64,000 bases of DNA, from positions 16,984 to 80,983 of the forward strand of contig JAHLWS010000067.1 of NCBI GenBank assembly GCA_019057795.1, written 5' to 3'. Below, piece after piece: positions 9,001 through 18,222 of this stretch (its first letter is position 1; each line of letters starts with the position of its first letter). Under the pieces are notes generated by a model. That model had not been told where the DNA came from. It worked only from the letters and a program-made list of their open reading frames with translations, and did no database searches. The DNA comes from Promethearchaeota archaeon. GTDB taxonomy: Archaea > Asgardarchaeota > Lokiarchaeia > Sigyniarchaeales > SOKP01. Position numbers and translations under genes: made by a program.

Positions 9001-10974
9001 ATTTTGGCGACTTTCGAAAAGATTATACCACTCATCTTCAGTTGGATTGAATTTTTTTTCGACTATATATACATTACTTTCAAATATTATTCTAATTATA
9101 AAAGGTTTCATCAATAATCTCTTTACAAGTTTATCCTTAACCTTTTCATAATTTATCCCATAATTTTCATTGATCTTTTTTAATCGTGCTAAATCTTTAA
9201 TATCTGAAAGAATATAACTTGTACCAGTAGGAATATCATTATCTTCAAAGTTATTGAATTTATCATTTTGAAAAATATACCGTTTATATTGTCTATAATT
9301 TCTGATTATTTCTTTAGTATTTATCCAATCTACTAATCTTGATGTTAATAATATAATTAGGTGCTCATAGTTCTTTTCTAAATCAATCAAATCACAGAGA
9401 TTATTTAGGAAATCTCCTCTCTCATCTTCAGTTAATTCCTCAAAACCGTCAAAGATTAGAAAGAGATCTCTTTTTTTTCTCTCATTAAATGCAAGTAATT
9501 TAGGTATTTTGCAAGAATCTTTATTAAATCCTCCTAATATATTTTCAAACCGATCTTCATATGAGCGAAGATGAAAATAAAAAGTTGGGATTTTCTTCTG
9601 CTTGATATATTCAAATGCGAGATATGATGCATTCCATGTTTTTCCCAATCCCATATGCCCTAATAATAAGAAAATTCTATTTTTTCCTTGGGGATTCTTA
9701 AGGGTTCTAAAAAAATTTTCAAAAATATTTTCAAGATCTGGGTCTTTTTCAAATAGATCTAGATTGAATCTAGTTTCGAACCTTGAAGCAAGATCTACTA
9801 ATTCTAACTGTTGTAAACAATAATTAAGTAAAACATCATCTTCAAATTCAATTATTTCATTATGATTTTTCGCTCTTAATCTCCATAAAGGTATCTTAAA
9901 ATTTTCAATAGTAAAATCAAGCTGACTCCTCCAATCTATGCTTTTTGTGTTTAAATTCCCTAATTTCGAAATCAGGCGTGAACTTATAACTTCAAAAAAT
10001 GAAGGATTTTTTTCATAATAGCCCTTAAGTAAACTTAATGTTTGAAATAATTTATCAAAAATTTTTTCTTTTTGAATAGTATTATCTTCATAAAAATTAA
10101 CTATCTCTGCTATAATTTGCGATACAATTTCTCTTAGTTCAGTAAGGCGGACTTTTTTAATTATTTCTTTTCTATTTGAGTCTTTTATCTTAATTTGAAG
10201 GAACTTGTCTAAATATTTATATAAGTTATTAATAAAAAGTATTTTATTATCTAAATTCAATGTGACTATGAAAATTATTGCCCATTCTACAGTATCTCGT
10301 AAATTTTTATCAAATTCTTCAAGAAATACTTGTTCTAAATTTATATTAAGAAAATCTTCTAATCCATTCTCAATTGTATTTGAATCCTTACAAAATAACT
10401 GATAATCATCTTCACCTATATTACTCTGTAATTTAATCTTTCTTATAGCACTTTTATATGCATTTTCAATTTTATTATTATTGCAAAAAACTTCATAAAA
10501 ACCTTCTGAAAATGTGATTGCGTGATTATCATAAATTTTCCGTTTGGTTCCCACCGAGCAAGGCAAAAATTCAGAGACTTTCTTGGCAATCTTTAAAGAT
10601 TCACAAGAATTAAAAATTACAATTTTAATATTATTTTTAAAATTTTTGAGGACATCAACAGTGTCTTCCAAAAGAAACTTAGAGTCATAAATTTCCTTAA
10701 AATGAACATCATCTTCAAAATAAAATCCACTGGATAATTCACCATGTCCAGCAAAATGGATCATTTGAGGTTGATATCGTGAGATATATTCAAAAAATTC
10801 ATTTCTTTCGGTGGCAAAAGCAGGTTCAAGATGAATAAATTCACGAAATGGTGACTTTTCTATTATTTTCTTAATTATCTTGAATTCTTTATCAATTCGA
10901 GTCTTAATCGTACTTTCTTTGAAATTTGCCGAAAGAAATAAAATGGTAAATTTCTTCTTTCTTAATGCCAACAT
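6094..10974 (-). CDS. CHAT-NACHT/STAND-LRR protein with NLR-like architecture
   Basis: 1626 residues. The N-terminal 1-195 is a CHAT (caspase-like) domain: H77 in HFAGHG and C124 in FNSCES form the catalytic dyad, followed by the typical late segment with a Phe-Ser-x2-Phe-Tyr helix. A helical linker (about 200-425) leads to a STAND NTPase: Walker A GHMGLGKT (439-446), Walker B ending FDGFEE with D509, and sensor ILLTSR near 546. From about 790 to the end run leucine-rich repeats, regular at first (LxxLxLxxNxLxxLP) and degenerate later. In known STAND proteins the repeats sense a ligand, the NTPase oligomerises, and the N-terminal effector is activated. By analogy this would be a ligand-triggered protease in an immune or cell-death role. 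It is likely a single-gene unit; the ATG at 10974 places the CHAT domain directly at the N-terminus. Confidence 0.9.
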   Translation of the reverse strand: MLALRKKKFTILFLSANFKESTIKTRIDKEFKIIKKIIEKSPFREFIHLEPAFATERNEFFEYISRYQPQMIHFAGHGELSSGFYFEDDVHFKEIYDSKFLLEDTVDVLKNFKNNIKIVIFNSCESLKIAKKVSEFLPCSVGTKRKIYDNHAITFSEGFYEVFCNNNKIENAYKSAIRKIKLQSNIGEDDYQLFCKDSNTIENGLEDFLNINLEQVFLEEFDKNLRDTVEWAIIFIVTLNLDNKILFINNLYKYLDKFLQIKIKDSNRKEIIKKVRLTELREIVSQIIAEIVNFYEDNTIQKEKIFDKLFQTLSLLKGYYEKNPSFFEVISSRLISKLGNLNTKSIDWRSQLDFTIENFKIPLWRLRAKNHNEIIEFEDDVLLNYCLQQLELVDLASRFETRFNLDLFEKDPDLENIFENFFRTLKNPQGKNRIFLLLGHMGLGKTWNASYLAFEYIKQKKIPTFYFHLRSYEDRFENILGGFNKDSCKIPKLLAFNERKKRDLFLIFDGFEELTEDERGDFLNNLCDLIDLEKNYEHLIILLTSRLVDWINTKEIIRNYRQYKRYIFQNDKFNNFEDNDIPTGTSYILSDIKDLARLKKINENYGINYEKVKDKLVKRLLMKPFIIRIIFESNVYIVEKKFNPTEDEWYNLFESRQNENTILNRMGIVGTVENDFKDLVSIIADPYTPILDNELSKFKHDRKGSWDVIYSSGIIKIDKTKTQFKYYFQEEYQGFIEHYSSKLKQRFQEFEICKSDANSLEEIEFEIGNHRLRNLSDFEELKRHQGYVIDINDRVSELYLDHMKTKSIPKGVYKLIGLKKLDLQDNELPKLPKDIGRLKNLEILNLGYNELKELPDTLTKLDRLYRMNIQNNNIKSINSWWHEFKDLKFVNLLKNTYISFHPKKQTLPSIDYIDDNLLMVDDRIEIKGQLTPKLEKINLKIKDAVVIDYLNHLKDYSGEFAYGITNSNEYISSLTLKIPKGLLNIFEMQNYFEFKDLFWSLEELESLELKGELIKFGKNSTIKNLKIIDILVKGHQFVLNLHESISLLKNLESIYIENFFKFNFPESLKSCSKLSEIIINSQFSNILPDIVFKWEMFQNILINISQNLEDINDYMDQYQLDSSRVLVNLHTQFILNELTIPSHIKKVWIKVLTRFPKNVSINGRLKKLLITNQENLTKEFFKKLNFWKISGKGIYLFGFSRGQTILPNIVNDFKNLINLRIDHLAINDLKEWVFTSSHIKKIYITEKELPSPIENFLDDDNKGNFMIRVRKDCKFPKNKIYMQKLTHLRISLSQLTELPNFLGNLTQFNQTLITSKELSKLTGEFGIKETKFRLELRVNERCILSESLNKLENLTHLQINDIAAKDLPKSWENLKNLSYIRWINPPLDKIPELIKNLPKVKCLHISFGGSQDFQENFWEDNKNNRMEISILHRKPIQFSNTQNITHLRVSGSRISRFFDLLESNFDKITYVRIDNNNFFPYFVKECKNLIYLEVNMEFIEQIPRDLMHFKQIQQLIITDKFIEFSNDFWNPKDICTFKIKVKPNCKFPDFLHELSNLTHLWVELPELRILPEDLKKFNENNVDLRIYTDKEIEISLDDYLTLLNPKFYIIKVAPNCSIPDSLKEIK

Positions 10975-11190
10975 TTTAATGATTTTTACATAAATAATTG
11001 AATGTAATCGACATTAATAAAATTCTAATAAATGTTTCTTATGTCTTTTGATTTTGAATTTCATTTATTAAAAATAATAATGACAATTTGCTTTATTATA
11101 TTAAATGATAATCTAACCTTATATATATTTAATTTTTAGAGGGAATTCATAGTTAATTTTTCTCTTTAATCGTTTTTAATAACGAACACA

Positions 11191-11304
11191 TTATTCCTTT
11201 TTCAATTTTTCCTCAATAAATTTTAATCTAGGACAATGATGAACATCAGAAGCATAATCGCATTTTGGAAAAGAAATTTTTTCCGAGTCCTCAATTATTA
11301 TCAT
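11191..11304 (-). CDS. 37-residue Cys/His-containing small protein, in frame after the upstream stop codon
   Basis: A short ORF with ATG at 11304 and stop at 11191. It carries a Cys-x6-His-His-Cys cluster (residues 15-24) and a lysine/glutamate-rich tail, so a metal-binding mini-protein is possible. The same frame is open back to the TAA (11344-11346) of the DUF4062 gene, so either readthrough or a separate start would express it; the upstream extension adds another Cys. I recognise no family. The remainder of the gap 10975-11343 is AT-rich and holds the promoter region of the CHAT gene without a clear signal. Confidence 0.4.
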   Translation of the reverse strand: MIIIEDSEKISFPKCDYASDVHHCPRLKFIEEKLKKE

Positions 11305-11343
11305 GGGATTAAAACAAATATATGTATGGATAGAAGTAGGTCT

Positions 11344-12672
11344 TTATACATCTAATTCTACTTTCTTTGAAAGGAATAACTCCCCAGTTCTTAATTTTAC
11401 AAATGCTTGTATTTTATATGGAGGTTTTACTTCTTCTGCATCTAAAAAATGAGTAAGTTGCATTTTATTAATCCTATGAAAAAATGATTTGGTGGGTTTT
11501 AAAAAATCATTTAGATTTTCATCAAGTTTAATATCAGAATTTATGTATATTCCAAATCTCCCCACTTCAAAAGGATAATTTCCAGTATTTTTAAATGCCA
11601 ATTCTAAAAAATCCAACAGTGATAAATGCATAGGTTCTAAAAAAGGAGAGGTTTTCAACATTTGTCTATATCCTTTTAGAGTTATCTCACAAAAAGGAAT
11701 CTCTCTTGGAATTTTTAGCTCATAACCATAAATAGAGAGGATATAATCTTTTAATTCCGTTAAAATTTCTACTATATGGCTGAAATTAGAATATAACAGT
11801 TTTTTACCTTCTTTTTGAATTTGGATTCTCGTACCTTCCATATATGAACTTGTCATGATAATATATTTTTCTCCAATGATGTCAATTTTATTAGAAAATC
11901 CTTTTCTTTTTTGAAAAATTTCTATACCAAAATAGATTTTCTCTTCAGAAAATCGCAAATCTTGTAATATTTGTTTTATCTCATCCACAGAGAGTCGATT
12001 TTTTGAAAGCTTGGATAAAAAGATTGCGAAACGATTGAAATAAGCTTGTAATTTAACATGTTGAGCTTCTGAAATAGAATCTCTAGGGTACGAAGAGCTT
12101 GTATCCTCTTTCCATTTGAGCTTGACTTGATTCAAGATTTCTTCGGCATAAGAGTAATTCTCAATCCATCGTATCTTTCTCTTGCCTTCTTTCTTAAGAT
12201 GTTGTAGTCGTTCTATGAACTCATATAGTCCCATTTGAGCTTTATATCCTAAATTAGAAAAATTTTCCTCTAAATAACCCTCATCATGTTTTCTGTGTTT
12301 ATGATACATTCCTGCTTGTGTAAAGGTATTCCGGTAAATGAATATCAAGATAGGTATATTTTCACGATGAGCTGTCATGAATTCTTCTTCGGTTATTGAA
12401 TATTTATAGGAACCATCAGGATATGTCTCGGAAGTATTATAAGGAATGCCATATCTCTCTTTCAAAACTAATATAAATCTATCGCATTTCTTTACATTTT
12501 CCAAGCATGTATCAAATGTATCCTCGTTTTCAACATCAAATCGTTTATGAAACCAAATAGGTTCATACTCTAATTCTGGTAATCGGCTTTCTAGGTGTTC
12601 TAATACATCCTTTACATCATCAGTACCTGCAAGAAAAACACATTCTTTTCTTTTTCTAGAATCATTCATCAT
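11344..12672 (-). CDS. DUF4062/TIR-like domain protein
   Basis: 442 residues. The N-terminal ~115 residues match the DUF4062 pattern, a TIR/SEFIR-related flavodoxin-like fold: a first strand VFLAGT (12-17) followed by an acidic D-D, a helix, a mid-domain CDRFILVL strand, the R-Y-G tripeptide at 73-75, then S-I-T-E-E-E-F (92-98) before a helix and the strand IPILIFI. In this fold the S-x-T-E-x-E segment holds the conserved acidic site. The remaining ~320 residues are not recognised. DUF4062 proteins are often fused to NTPases or sensors in defence loci. Here it sits directly upstream of the CHAT-NACHT-LRR gene on the same strand, 370 bp away. An enzymatic NAD-related role is inference only. 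Confidence 0.65.
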   Translation of the reverse strand: MMNDSRKRKECVFLAGTDDVKDVLEHLESRLPELEYEPIWFHKRFDVENEDTFDTCLENVKKCDRFILVLKERYGIPYNTSETYPDGSYKYSITEEEFMTAHRENIPILIFIYRNTFTQAGMYHKHRKHDEGYLEENFSNLGYKAQMGLYEFIERLQHLKKEGKRKIRWIENYSYAEEILNQVKLKWKEDTSSSYPRDSISEAQHVKLQAYFNRFAIFLSKLSKNRLSVDEIKQILQDLRFSEEKIYFGIEIFQKRKGFSNKIDIIGEKYIIMTSSYMEGTRIQIQKEGKKLLYSNFSHIVEILTELKDYILSIYGYELKIPREIPFCEITLKGYRQMLKTSPFLEPMHLSLLDFLELAFKNTGNYPFEVGRFGIYINSDIKLDENLNDFLKPTKSFFHRINKMQLTHFLDAEEVKPPYKIQAFVKLRTGELFLSKKVELDV

Positions 12673-12983
12673 TAGAACATAGAATTCTTGAATTTAACTT
12701 ATCTTTAAATTGCATATAAAATAAATTAGGAATATATAAACACTAATATATATCTATTGAAGTATTTTTTTTTTTAATCTTTATAAATTAGTAGGTATTT
12801 CAATGCTTCACACTACTATGAAGTTATATTTTTAATTATTTTTAAGGGTATTAATATTGGTTTCAACTTAATATTCTGGAAATGAAAATTAGTTTAATCA
12901 ACAATTCTCTCTAAAAATATCGATTATCCCATTTATATTCTTAGTTATTTCCCTGATATTTTTAGAAACTGCATAGATTAATG

Positions 12984-13787
12984 TTATTCCAGTGATGACC
13001 ATTCCAATTCCATATAAAAATTTTGAAGAATCGATTTGAGGTAATCGATTCCAAGTCGATTTTCAGGAAAACGAGGAATGATATCCTTTATATTATTAAA
13101 CAGATAAGAATATCTTGGTTGTTTTTGTGCTTTTCCTGCTTTTTCTCTTTGGTTTTTTTTATAAATAGTTAAATTTTCTTTAAATTTCTTCGCATGACCA
13201 TCTGTAGCAAGTACAATAATCCAGTTGTCTCCTTCTTTTTCTAAGATTTCGATGCCACTATTTTTTAAAGAATCCTCATTTACTTCAAATAGATCATTAC
13301 CTTTTAACTCTTGTTCAATAATATGATTCCTATCTCTAACGGTCAAACATAATTGACAAATTTCATGATCTTTATCCTCGGTACACTTATTAAAATCAAT
13401 TGTATAGAATTTGTCTATGGCAGGGAATTCTTCTAAGGAAATCTGTCCTTCAGGTTCGATATTCTCGTGAAATGCGTTGGTAGGGCAAACCACGACACAT
13501 AGCATGCAATAACAGCATTTATCGTGATCAATAAAGAGTTTAGGGTTAGAATCGTCTAAGATATTTTGGGCAATCTCCGGAATTGGTCCTAGCTCTATAG
13601 CATCAACGGGGCAGACGAGTTTACATAAACTACATCCAATACATTTTTTAATGTCATAAGTTAAAACTTTCTTAACATCCTTATATTTCCAATTTAGAAC
13701 TAATTGATCTATAGCAATATCTAAGGTTTTCTCGATTTCCTCTTCTTTATCCTCGTCTAGTTTTTCTTTTGCTGAAGATTCAGTAAT
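12984..13787 (-). CDS. Two-cluster [4Fe-4S] ferredoxin-like protein, apparent AUU start
   Basis: The first ATG in frame (13505) would begin inside the second iron-sulphur motif, so it cannot be the real start. The frame is open to a TAG at 13821-13823 and contains two complete motifs: C-x2-C-x2-C-x3-C-P encoded around 13611-13643, and a second around 13478-13514. No ATG, GTG or TTG exists in that extension. A GGGAG ribosome-binding sequence (13795-13799) stands seven bases before an in-frame ATT at 13785-13787, which I take as the start, giving 267 residues. A third, looser Cys group follows. It probably transfers electrons for a partner I cannot name. It is the last gene of the Hsp20-Cdc48 cluster. 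Another frame beyond its stop encodes a membrane-helix-like segment (12898-13002), raising the possibility of a frameshift. Confidence 0.7.
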   Translation of the reverse strand: MTESSAKEKLDEDKEEEIEKTLDIAIDQLVLNWKYKDVKKVLTYDIKKCIGCSLCKLVCPVDAIELGPIPEIAQNILDDSNPKLFIDHDKCCYCMLCVVVCPTNAFHENIEPEGQISLEEFPAIDKFYTIDFNKCTEDKDHEICQLCLTVRDRNHIIEQELKGNDLFEVNEDSLKNSGIEILEKEGDNWIIVLATDGHAKKFKENLTIYKKNQREKAGKAQKQPRYSYLFNNIKDIIPRFPENRLGIDYLKSILQNFYMELEWSSLE

Positions 13788-13883
13788 TTTAATTCTCCCG
13801 AGAACTTTGTTAATATTATTCTAATTATCTTAAATCGTGTTAATTAATTAATTTTAGCTCTTAAAAAATTCAAAAAAAAGGAG

Positions 13884-14384
13884 TTATGAATAATAAGACT
13901 GGCTTTCTCTATCAAAACCATATACATATTCAATAGGCATGCCATCGGGTTGTTGTTCGGGTGGAACATACACAATTCTTAAATTAGGAATAAATGTGCC
14001 AATTCCATTTTTTGCGAGGATAATTACGGGATGGTCGGCTTCCCTAAAAATTTGTTCACTGATACTAAGAGTAATTGCTCTACATTGCCGCTCATCAATA
14101 ACTCCTAACGAATGAATGTATTCGTGAAGTAAGATGTGATAAGTGTATGCCCAGACGATTTCATAAGGTTGAGAATCCAAAATGATTTTTAAGGGAGATT
14201 TATTAATAACGATTTCCGTTCCAGGATGAAAATGCATCCCACCTATAAAACCTCCACGGATCATTCCCATTTCGACCAATCCTAAGCTTAATCCAGCTCG
14301 ATGTCGCCCTAATATTTTTCTTACGTCCTTCTTAACGCTCTCAAATATTTCGGGCATTTTTTTCTTTAATTCGCTTAGGTTCAA
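13884..14384 (-). CDS. HEXXH putative zinc metalloprotease
   Basis: 166 residues without signal peptide or membrane span. The helix LLHEYIH contains H87-E88-x2-H91, followed by S-L-G and E98: an HExxHxxG...E arrangement in which H87, H91 and a downstream acidic residue would bind zinc and E88 would activate water. The N-terminal half is a helical region followed by beta strands around residues 50-80. The gene lies 68 bp after the ArsR-type gene and 96 bp before the ferredoxin start, all on the minus strand behind cdc48. That placement fits a cytosolic protein-quality function, which is inference. Confidence 0.7.
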   Translation of the reverse strand: MNLSELKKKMPEIFESVKKDVRKILGRHRAGLSLGLVEMGMIRGGFIGGMHFHPGTEIVINKSPLKIILDSQPYEIVWAYTYHILLHEYIHSLGVIDERQCRAITLSISEQIFREADHPVIILAKNGIGTFIPNLRIVYVPPEQQPDGMPIEYVYGFDRESQSYYS

Positions 14385-14452
14385 TATACCACCTTATTAA
14401 TTTCCTAATTTAAATTCTATGAATTGTAAAAAAAATCATAAAATGAATGATT

Positions 14453-15247
14453 TTAAAAGTCAAAAAACCAATCGTCGTCATCTTCCCATAGAAAATCCAT
14501 GAATGACGATAAGTCCCTTAATAGATTTGTTACGTCTAATTTATGTGTTGCGCGTTTGAAAGGGTCTAAGTCTGAAAAAAATAGATCTTTCATGAGGTTA
14601 TCAATATTAATCCTTTGACGGAATTGAGCAGGATTATAAAATAATGTATAAAAAATTTCTCTTTCTAAATTTTCTAATTCAGGTCGCTTTTTTAAAAAGT
14701 CCTTTTGATAAGTATCGTTAATAATATTTTTTAATTCCACAATATAACATTCTTTATTTTGCAGTAATTTCCTTCTTTCTACTTCGAATTCCCTAATTTT
14801 ATGTTCAATATCCTTGATCTGTTCGCCTAAAAATCTGATTTTTTTATTTGGAGATTTAATGTTCTCAAATTTAGTAGCACATCCGATATCTTTTAGGTTA
14901 ATAGATTTGGCATCTTCTTTAATCTCAGCCATACTATACTTGATATTGTAATAATCTGGAGAAATATTAATTCTGATTGAGAGATTGCTTTTTATTCGAT
15001 ATTTGCCACCGCGTTTTTCTTCACCGAACCTTTCAACTAGATTGTTAGTGCTTAAGAGATCTAACTGGCTATGTACTGCTTGCCTTGAGATACCTAAAAT
15101 TTTAGCTAATTCTGATGGGGAGTGGGGAACTTTTGCCAGTTTTGATAATATAATTCTTCTAGTGGGATTTCCTAGAATTACTAATAGGCTATCTAAACTA
15201 ATGAATTGTTTGGTCTGACTCTCTTTTTCCACTTCCATTTTTATCAT
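14453..15247 (-). CDS. ArsR-type winged-helix regulator with coiled-coil extension
   Basis: 264 residues. Residues about 18-95 form an ArsR/HTH_20-type winged helix: a first helix with G-N-P-T-R-R, then an S-P-S-E-L-A-K-I-L-G helix-turn-helix, a recognition helix S-R-Q-A-V-H-S-Q-L, and a wing rich in Gly/Arg. Residues 125-185 are a charged coiled coil, and the tail ends in an acidic patch (DDDDW). A downstream in-frame Met at position 4 could also serve as start. It begins 25 bp after the cdc48 stop, so it is probably co-transcribed and may regulate the cluster. No metal-sensing Cys pair is evident. Confidence 0.75.
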   Translation of the reverse strand: MIKMEVEKESQTKQFISLDSLLVILGNPTRRIILSKLAKVPHSPSELAKILGISRQAVHSQLDLLSTNNLVERFGEEKRGGKYRIKSNLSIRINISPDYYNIKYSMAEIKEDAKSINLKDIGCATKFENIKSPNKKIRFLGEQIKDIEHKIREFEVERRKLLQNKECYIVELKNIINDTYQKDFLKKRPELENLEREIFYTLFYNPAQFRQRINIDNLMKDLFFSDLDPFKRATHKLDVTNLLRDLSSFMDFLWEDDDDWFFDF

Positions 15248-15272
15248 CTTTTTAATCTATTAATTTAAATTT

Positions 15273-17588
15273 TTATTTATACAGTTCTTCAGGTGCTTTT
15301 GAATATTGATCGTGAATTTTTTTGGCTCTATCTGCTCCTTTAAGGATTTTTTCAAGTGCCTCATCGAAATCTGCTTTTGATATTACTACTTCATTAACTA
15401 ATTGAGACCGAATGTGTTTAATTTTCTCTTCTAATTCTTTTATGTCTTTATTACTAGCTTTTTCTGATTGTAATTGTCCTAGTTGAATATTATAATCCTC
15501 TATTTCTTTCCTCTTTTCGTTAAAGGCTGGAATAGCTCTTCTGATTGTCAATAATGTCGCTTCTTCACAAAGGGCTTGGATATCTGCACCAGTATAGCAC
15601 TCAAAAGCTTCAACTAAGCTCTCAATATTAACATTGCTTGCCAGTGGTTTATTTTCAAGGTGAATTTTTAATATAGCTTTACGTGATTCTAAATCTGGCA
15701 TAGAAACCTCAATATGTCTTCCAAATCTTCCAGAACGCAATAATGCGGGATCAAGCATATCAGGTCGATTTGTCGCAGCGAGTAAAATAACATTTTTTAA
15801 ATCTTCTAAACCGTCCATTTCGGTTAATAGTTGGGAAAGGACTTGATCAGTCACTTCTGAACCTGCAGACCGCCCTCTCACCCCTGCAATTGCATCGATC
15901 TCGTCAAAAAATATAATGCACGGAGCTGCTGATCTCGCTTTTCTAAATGTTTCTCTTACTGCCTTTGAACTTTCACCAACCCATTTAGATAGAAATTCTG
16001 GACCTTTCACTGAGATAAAATTGATTTCGGTTTCATGAGCTAAAGCTCTTGCTAATAGAGTTTTTCCAGTACCGGGGGGTCCAAATAATAAAATTCCACT
16101 TGGCGGTTTTGAAGATAAATGTTTATATAATTCAGGATACTTCAATGGCCATTCAATAATTTCTCTTAATTGTAATTTGGCATCTTCTAGTCCTCCAACA
16201 TCTTCCCAAGTTTCTGTGGGTTGGGAAATAATTACTTCTCTTAAGGCCGAAGGTTCGATGTTATTTAACGCCAAAGTAAAATTTTCCATTTCTATTTTTA
16301 TTGAATTTAAAATTTCAAAAGGAATTGGCTTGTCTAAATCTATTTTTGGAAGGATTTCTCTAATAGATAGCATCGCCGCTTCTTTAGCTAATGCTTCAAT
16401 ATCTGCACCTACAAAACCATGAGTTTTTTCTGCAATAGTTCTAAGATCCACATCATCATCTAACGGCATACCACGCGTGTGAATTTGTAATATTTCATAT
16501 CGACCGTGCGTATCAGGTACGCCAATCTCAATTTCTTTGTCAAATCTACCAGGCCTTCTTAGTGCAATATCAATATCGTTTACTCGGTTTGTTGCTCCAA
16601 TGACGATAATTTCGCCTCTTCCTTCTAAACCATCGAGTAAAGAGAGTAACTGAGCAACTACCCTTCTTTCAACCTCTCCAGTGACTTCCCCTCTTTTTGG
16701 GGCTATCGAATCTAATTCATCGATAAATATTATTGAAGGAGCGTTATTCTTAGCGTCGTCAAAAATATTCCTAAGGTTTTGTTCACTTTGTCCATAAAAC
16801 TTACTCATAATTTCAGGACCGCTAATTGTAATAAAATGAGCGTCAGTCTCGAAAGCTACCGCCCTTGCTAATAAAGTTTTACCCGTTCCTGGAGGACCAT
16901 AAAGCAAGACTCCCTTAGGAGGATCTATTCCTATTCTTTTGAACAATTCAGGATGTCTCATTGGTAATTCGATCATTTCACGAATTCTCTGAATTTCATC
17001 TTCTAATCCACCAATATCCTCATAGCTTACTCTTGATTTTTCTCTTTCTACAAGTTCTTTATGTGTTTTTTCGCTTAATCTAATTTTTGTTCCAAGATGA
17101 ATTCTGACCGCAATAGCCTTTGGTTCAAAATCTACGATTATTAAGTCGTATTTTTTACGATAATTCCAAAAGCTTATAACATCATCTTTAGTTATTACTC
17201 TATTTTCTAGTAACCTATTTAGTTGTCTAGGGCTAATTATAACTGGCTCTGTTAAACTTGCGAATACTACTTTGTCAGCCAAAATCGCTTCAATTTTACG
17301 AATCTCTACGTAATCATCAATCGTTACTTGTATATTCCTTCTTAAAGAAGAATCGAGCCTTAAGACACCAGTCCCTTTGTCTTCGGGTTTACCGGGATAT
17401 AATAATGCGGCTGTCCTTGACTTAGTTAAGGGGGCATATATCTCAATCGCATCACCATTCTTTAAGTTTAACTTGCGGGTTATATCAGGGTCAATTCTTA
17501 CTCTACCTTTGCCAGAATCTTCTTTGAATGCGTCTTTTACTCTTAACCTATTTTCTTTTCCTTCATAACCACTTGAAATCCCACTCAT
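15273..17588 (-). CDS. Cdc48/VCP-type double AAA+ ATPase
   Basis: 771 residues, normal for archaeal Cdc48 (VAT). An N-domain with double-psi barrel occupies about 1-185, then ring D1 has Walker A GPPGTGKT at 231-238 and Walker B D290-E291, and ring D2 has Walker A at 503-510 and D562-E563. The linker after D2 is charged and coiled. The protein unfolds substrates by threading them through the hexamer pore. The last three residues, L-Y-K, fit the HbYX rule (hydrophobic-Tyr-any) by which proteasomal ATPases dock on the 20S core, so it may feed the proteasome. It follows the Hsp20-like gene by four bases and is probably translated from the same mRNA. Confidence 0.96.
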   Translation of the reverse strand: MSGISSGYEGKENRLRVKDAFKEDSGKGRVRIDPDITRKLNLKNGDAIEIYAPLTKSRTAALLYPGKPEDKGTGVLRLDSSLRRNIQVTIDDYVEIRKIEAILADKVVFASLTEPVIISPRQLNRLLENRVITKDDVISFWNYRKKYDLIIVDFEPKAIAVRIHLGTKIRLSEKTHKELVEREKSRVSYEDIGGLEDEIQRIREMIELPMRHPELFKRIGIDPPKGVLLYGPPGTGKTLLARAVAFETDAHFITISGPEIMSKFYGQSEQNLRNIFDDAKNNAPSIIFIDELDSIAPKRGEVTGEVERRVVAQLLSLLDGLEGRGEIIVIGATNRVNDIDIALRRPGRFDKEIEIGVPDTHGRYEILQIHTRGMPLDDDVDLRTIAEKTHGFVGADIEALAKEAAMLSIREILPKIDLDKPIPFEILNSIKIEMENFTLALNNIEPSALREVIISQPTETWEDVGGLEDAKLQLREIIEWPLKYPELYKHLSSKPPSGILLFGPPGTGKTLLARALAHETEINFISVKGPEFLSKWVGESSKAVRETFRKARSAAPCIIFFDEIDAIAGVRGRSAGSEVTDQVLSQLLTEMDGLEDLKNVILLAATNRPDMLDPALLRSGRFGRHIEVSMPDLESRKAILKIHLENKPLASNVNIESLVEAFECYTGADIQALCEEATLLTIRRAIPAFNEKRKEIEDYNIQLGQLQSEKASNKDIKELEEKIKHIRSQLVNEVVISKADFDEALEKILKGADRAKKIHDQYSKAPEELYK

Positions 17589-17592
17589 CTTT

Positions 17593-18222
17593 TTATACCT
17601 GTTTGTTTATTTTTCGCATAATAATAGATACAATTCCGTTGTTGATCTCTACAACATGGTCCTTCATAGTGGATTCAAACGGTAATTGTAGTTCCTTTTC
17701 AAAATTTTGGAAATTACTTTCAGTCATTATTTTCAGTTTTCTTCCATCCTCGCTTAAACTTAAAATAATATGGCCTTTTTCTATTCCTGGAAGTTCTATG
17801 ACAATTTCAGCGTAATCATCATACACATTTAATTCGTTATAAGGTTCTTTTTCCATGGAGTCTTCTCGCTCAAAATCCGGTTTTAAGGAAAGCGTACCTA
17901 CATCCATTACCTGTTTTTTTCCCGATTTTCTTAACATTTTAAATTGCGGGTATGATGAAAGGTTCAATTTCTTAAAATATTCTTGAAGTTTTTTCTCGTC
18001 AAAATCGCCTTCGATCTTTATCTCTGGTTTTTCCATTCCAGATTCAAAATGATATGTGACCTTAAATCCTTCTACTTTTTTATTTTGGAGATTTAAGTTT
18101 GGATCGAAATTTGATTCAGGCAAAAATAAAAAATCCACATTAAAAGTACCTTTATCTATTTTAAAGAATTCTTTAATCCGTTCTAAAAAATCATAATAAT
18201 CGTCATCAAACTCGTCTGACAA
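17593..18222 (-). CDS. Hsp20/alpha-crystallin-domain protein
   Basis: About 209 residues. The C-terminal ~85 residues form an alpha-crystallin-like domain: a strand pattern beginning N-E-L-N-V-Y, then [11 protein letters not shown], and a late strand G-I-V-S-I-I-M-R. The N-terminal ~120 residues are acidic and not recognised, so it resembles archaeal Hsp20/GvpH-like proteins rather than a classical short Hsp20. An upstream GTG at 18231 overlaps GGTGATC, the expected pairing sequence for the 16S 3' end, so I prefer the TTG at 18220-18222 just after it. It heads the cluster with cdc48, consistent with a holdase passing clients to the unfoldase. Confidence 0.75.
   Translation of the reverse strand: MSDEFDDDYYDFLERIKEFFKIDKGTFNVDFLFLPESNFDPNLNLQNKKVEGFKVTYHFESGMEKPEIKIEGDFDEKKLQEYFKKLNLSSYPQFKMLRKSGKKQVMDVGTLSLKPDFEREDSMEKEPYNELNVYDDYAEIVIELPGIEKGHIILSLSEDGRKLKIMTESNFQNFEKELQLPFESTMKDHVVEINNGIVSIIMRKINKQV

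Noticed and set aside
13505..13505. ATG as start of the ferredoxin gene
   Set aside because: It lies inside the second [4Fe-4S] motif; a complete motif and a conserved-looking frame lie upstream.
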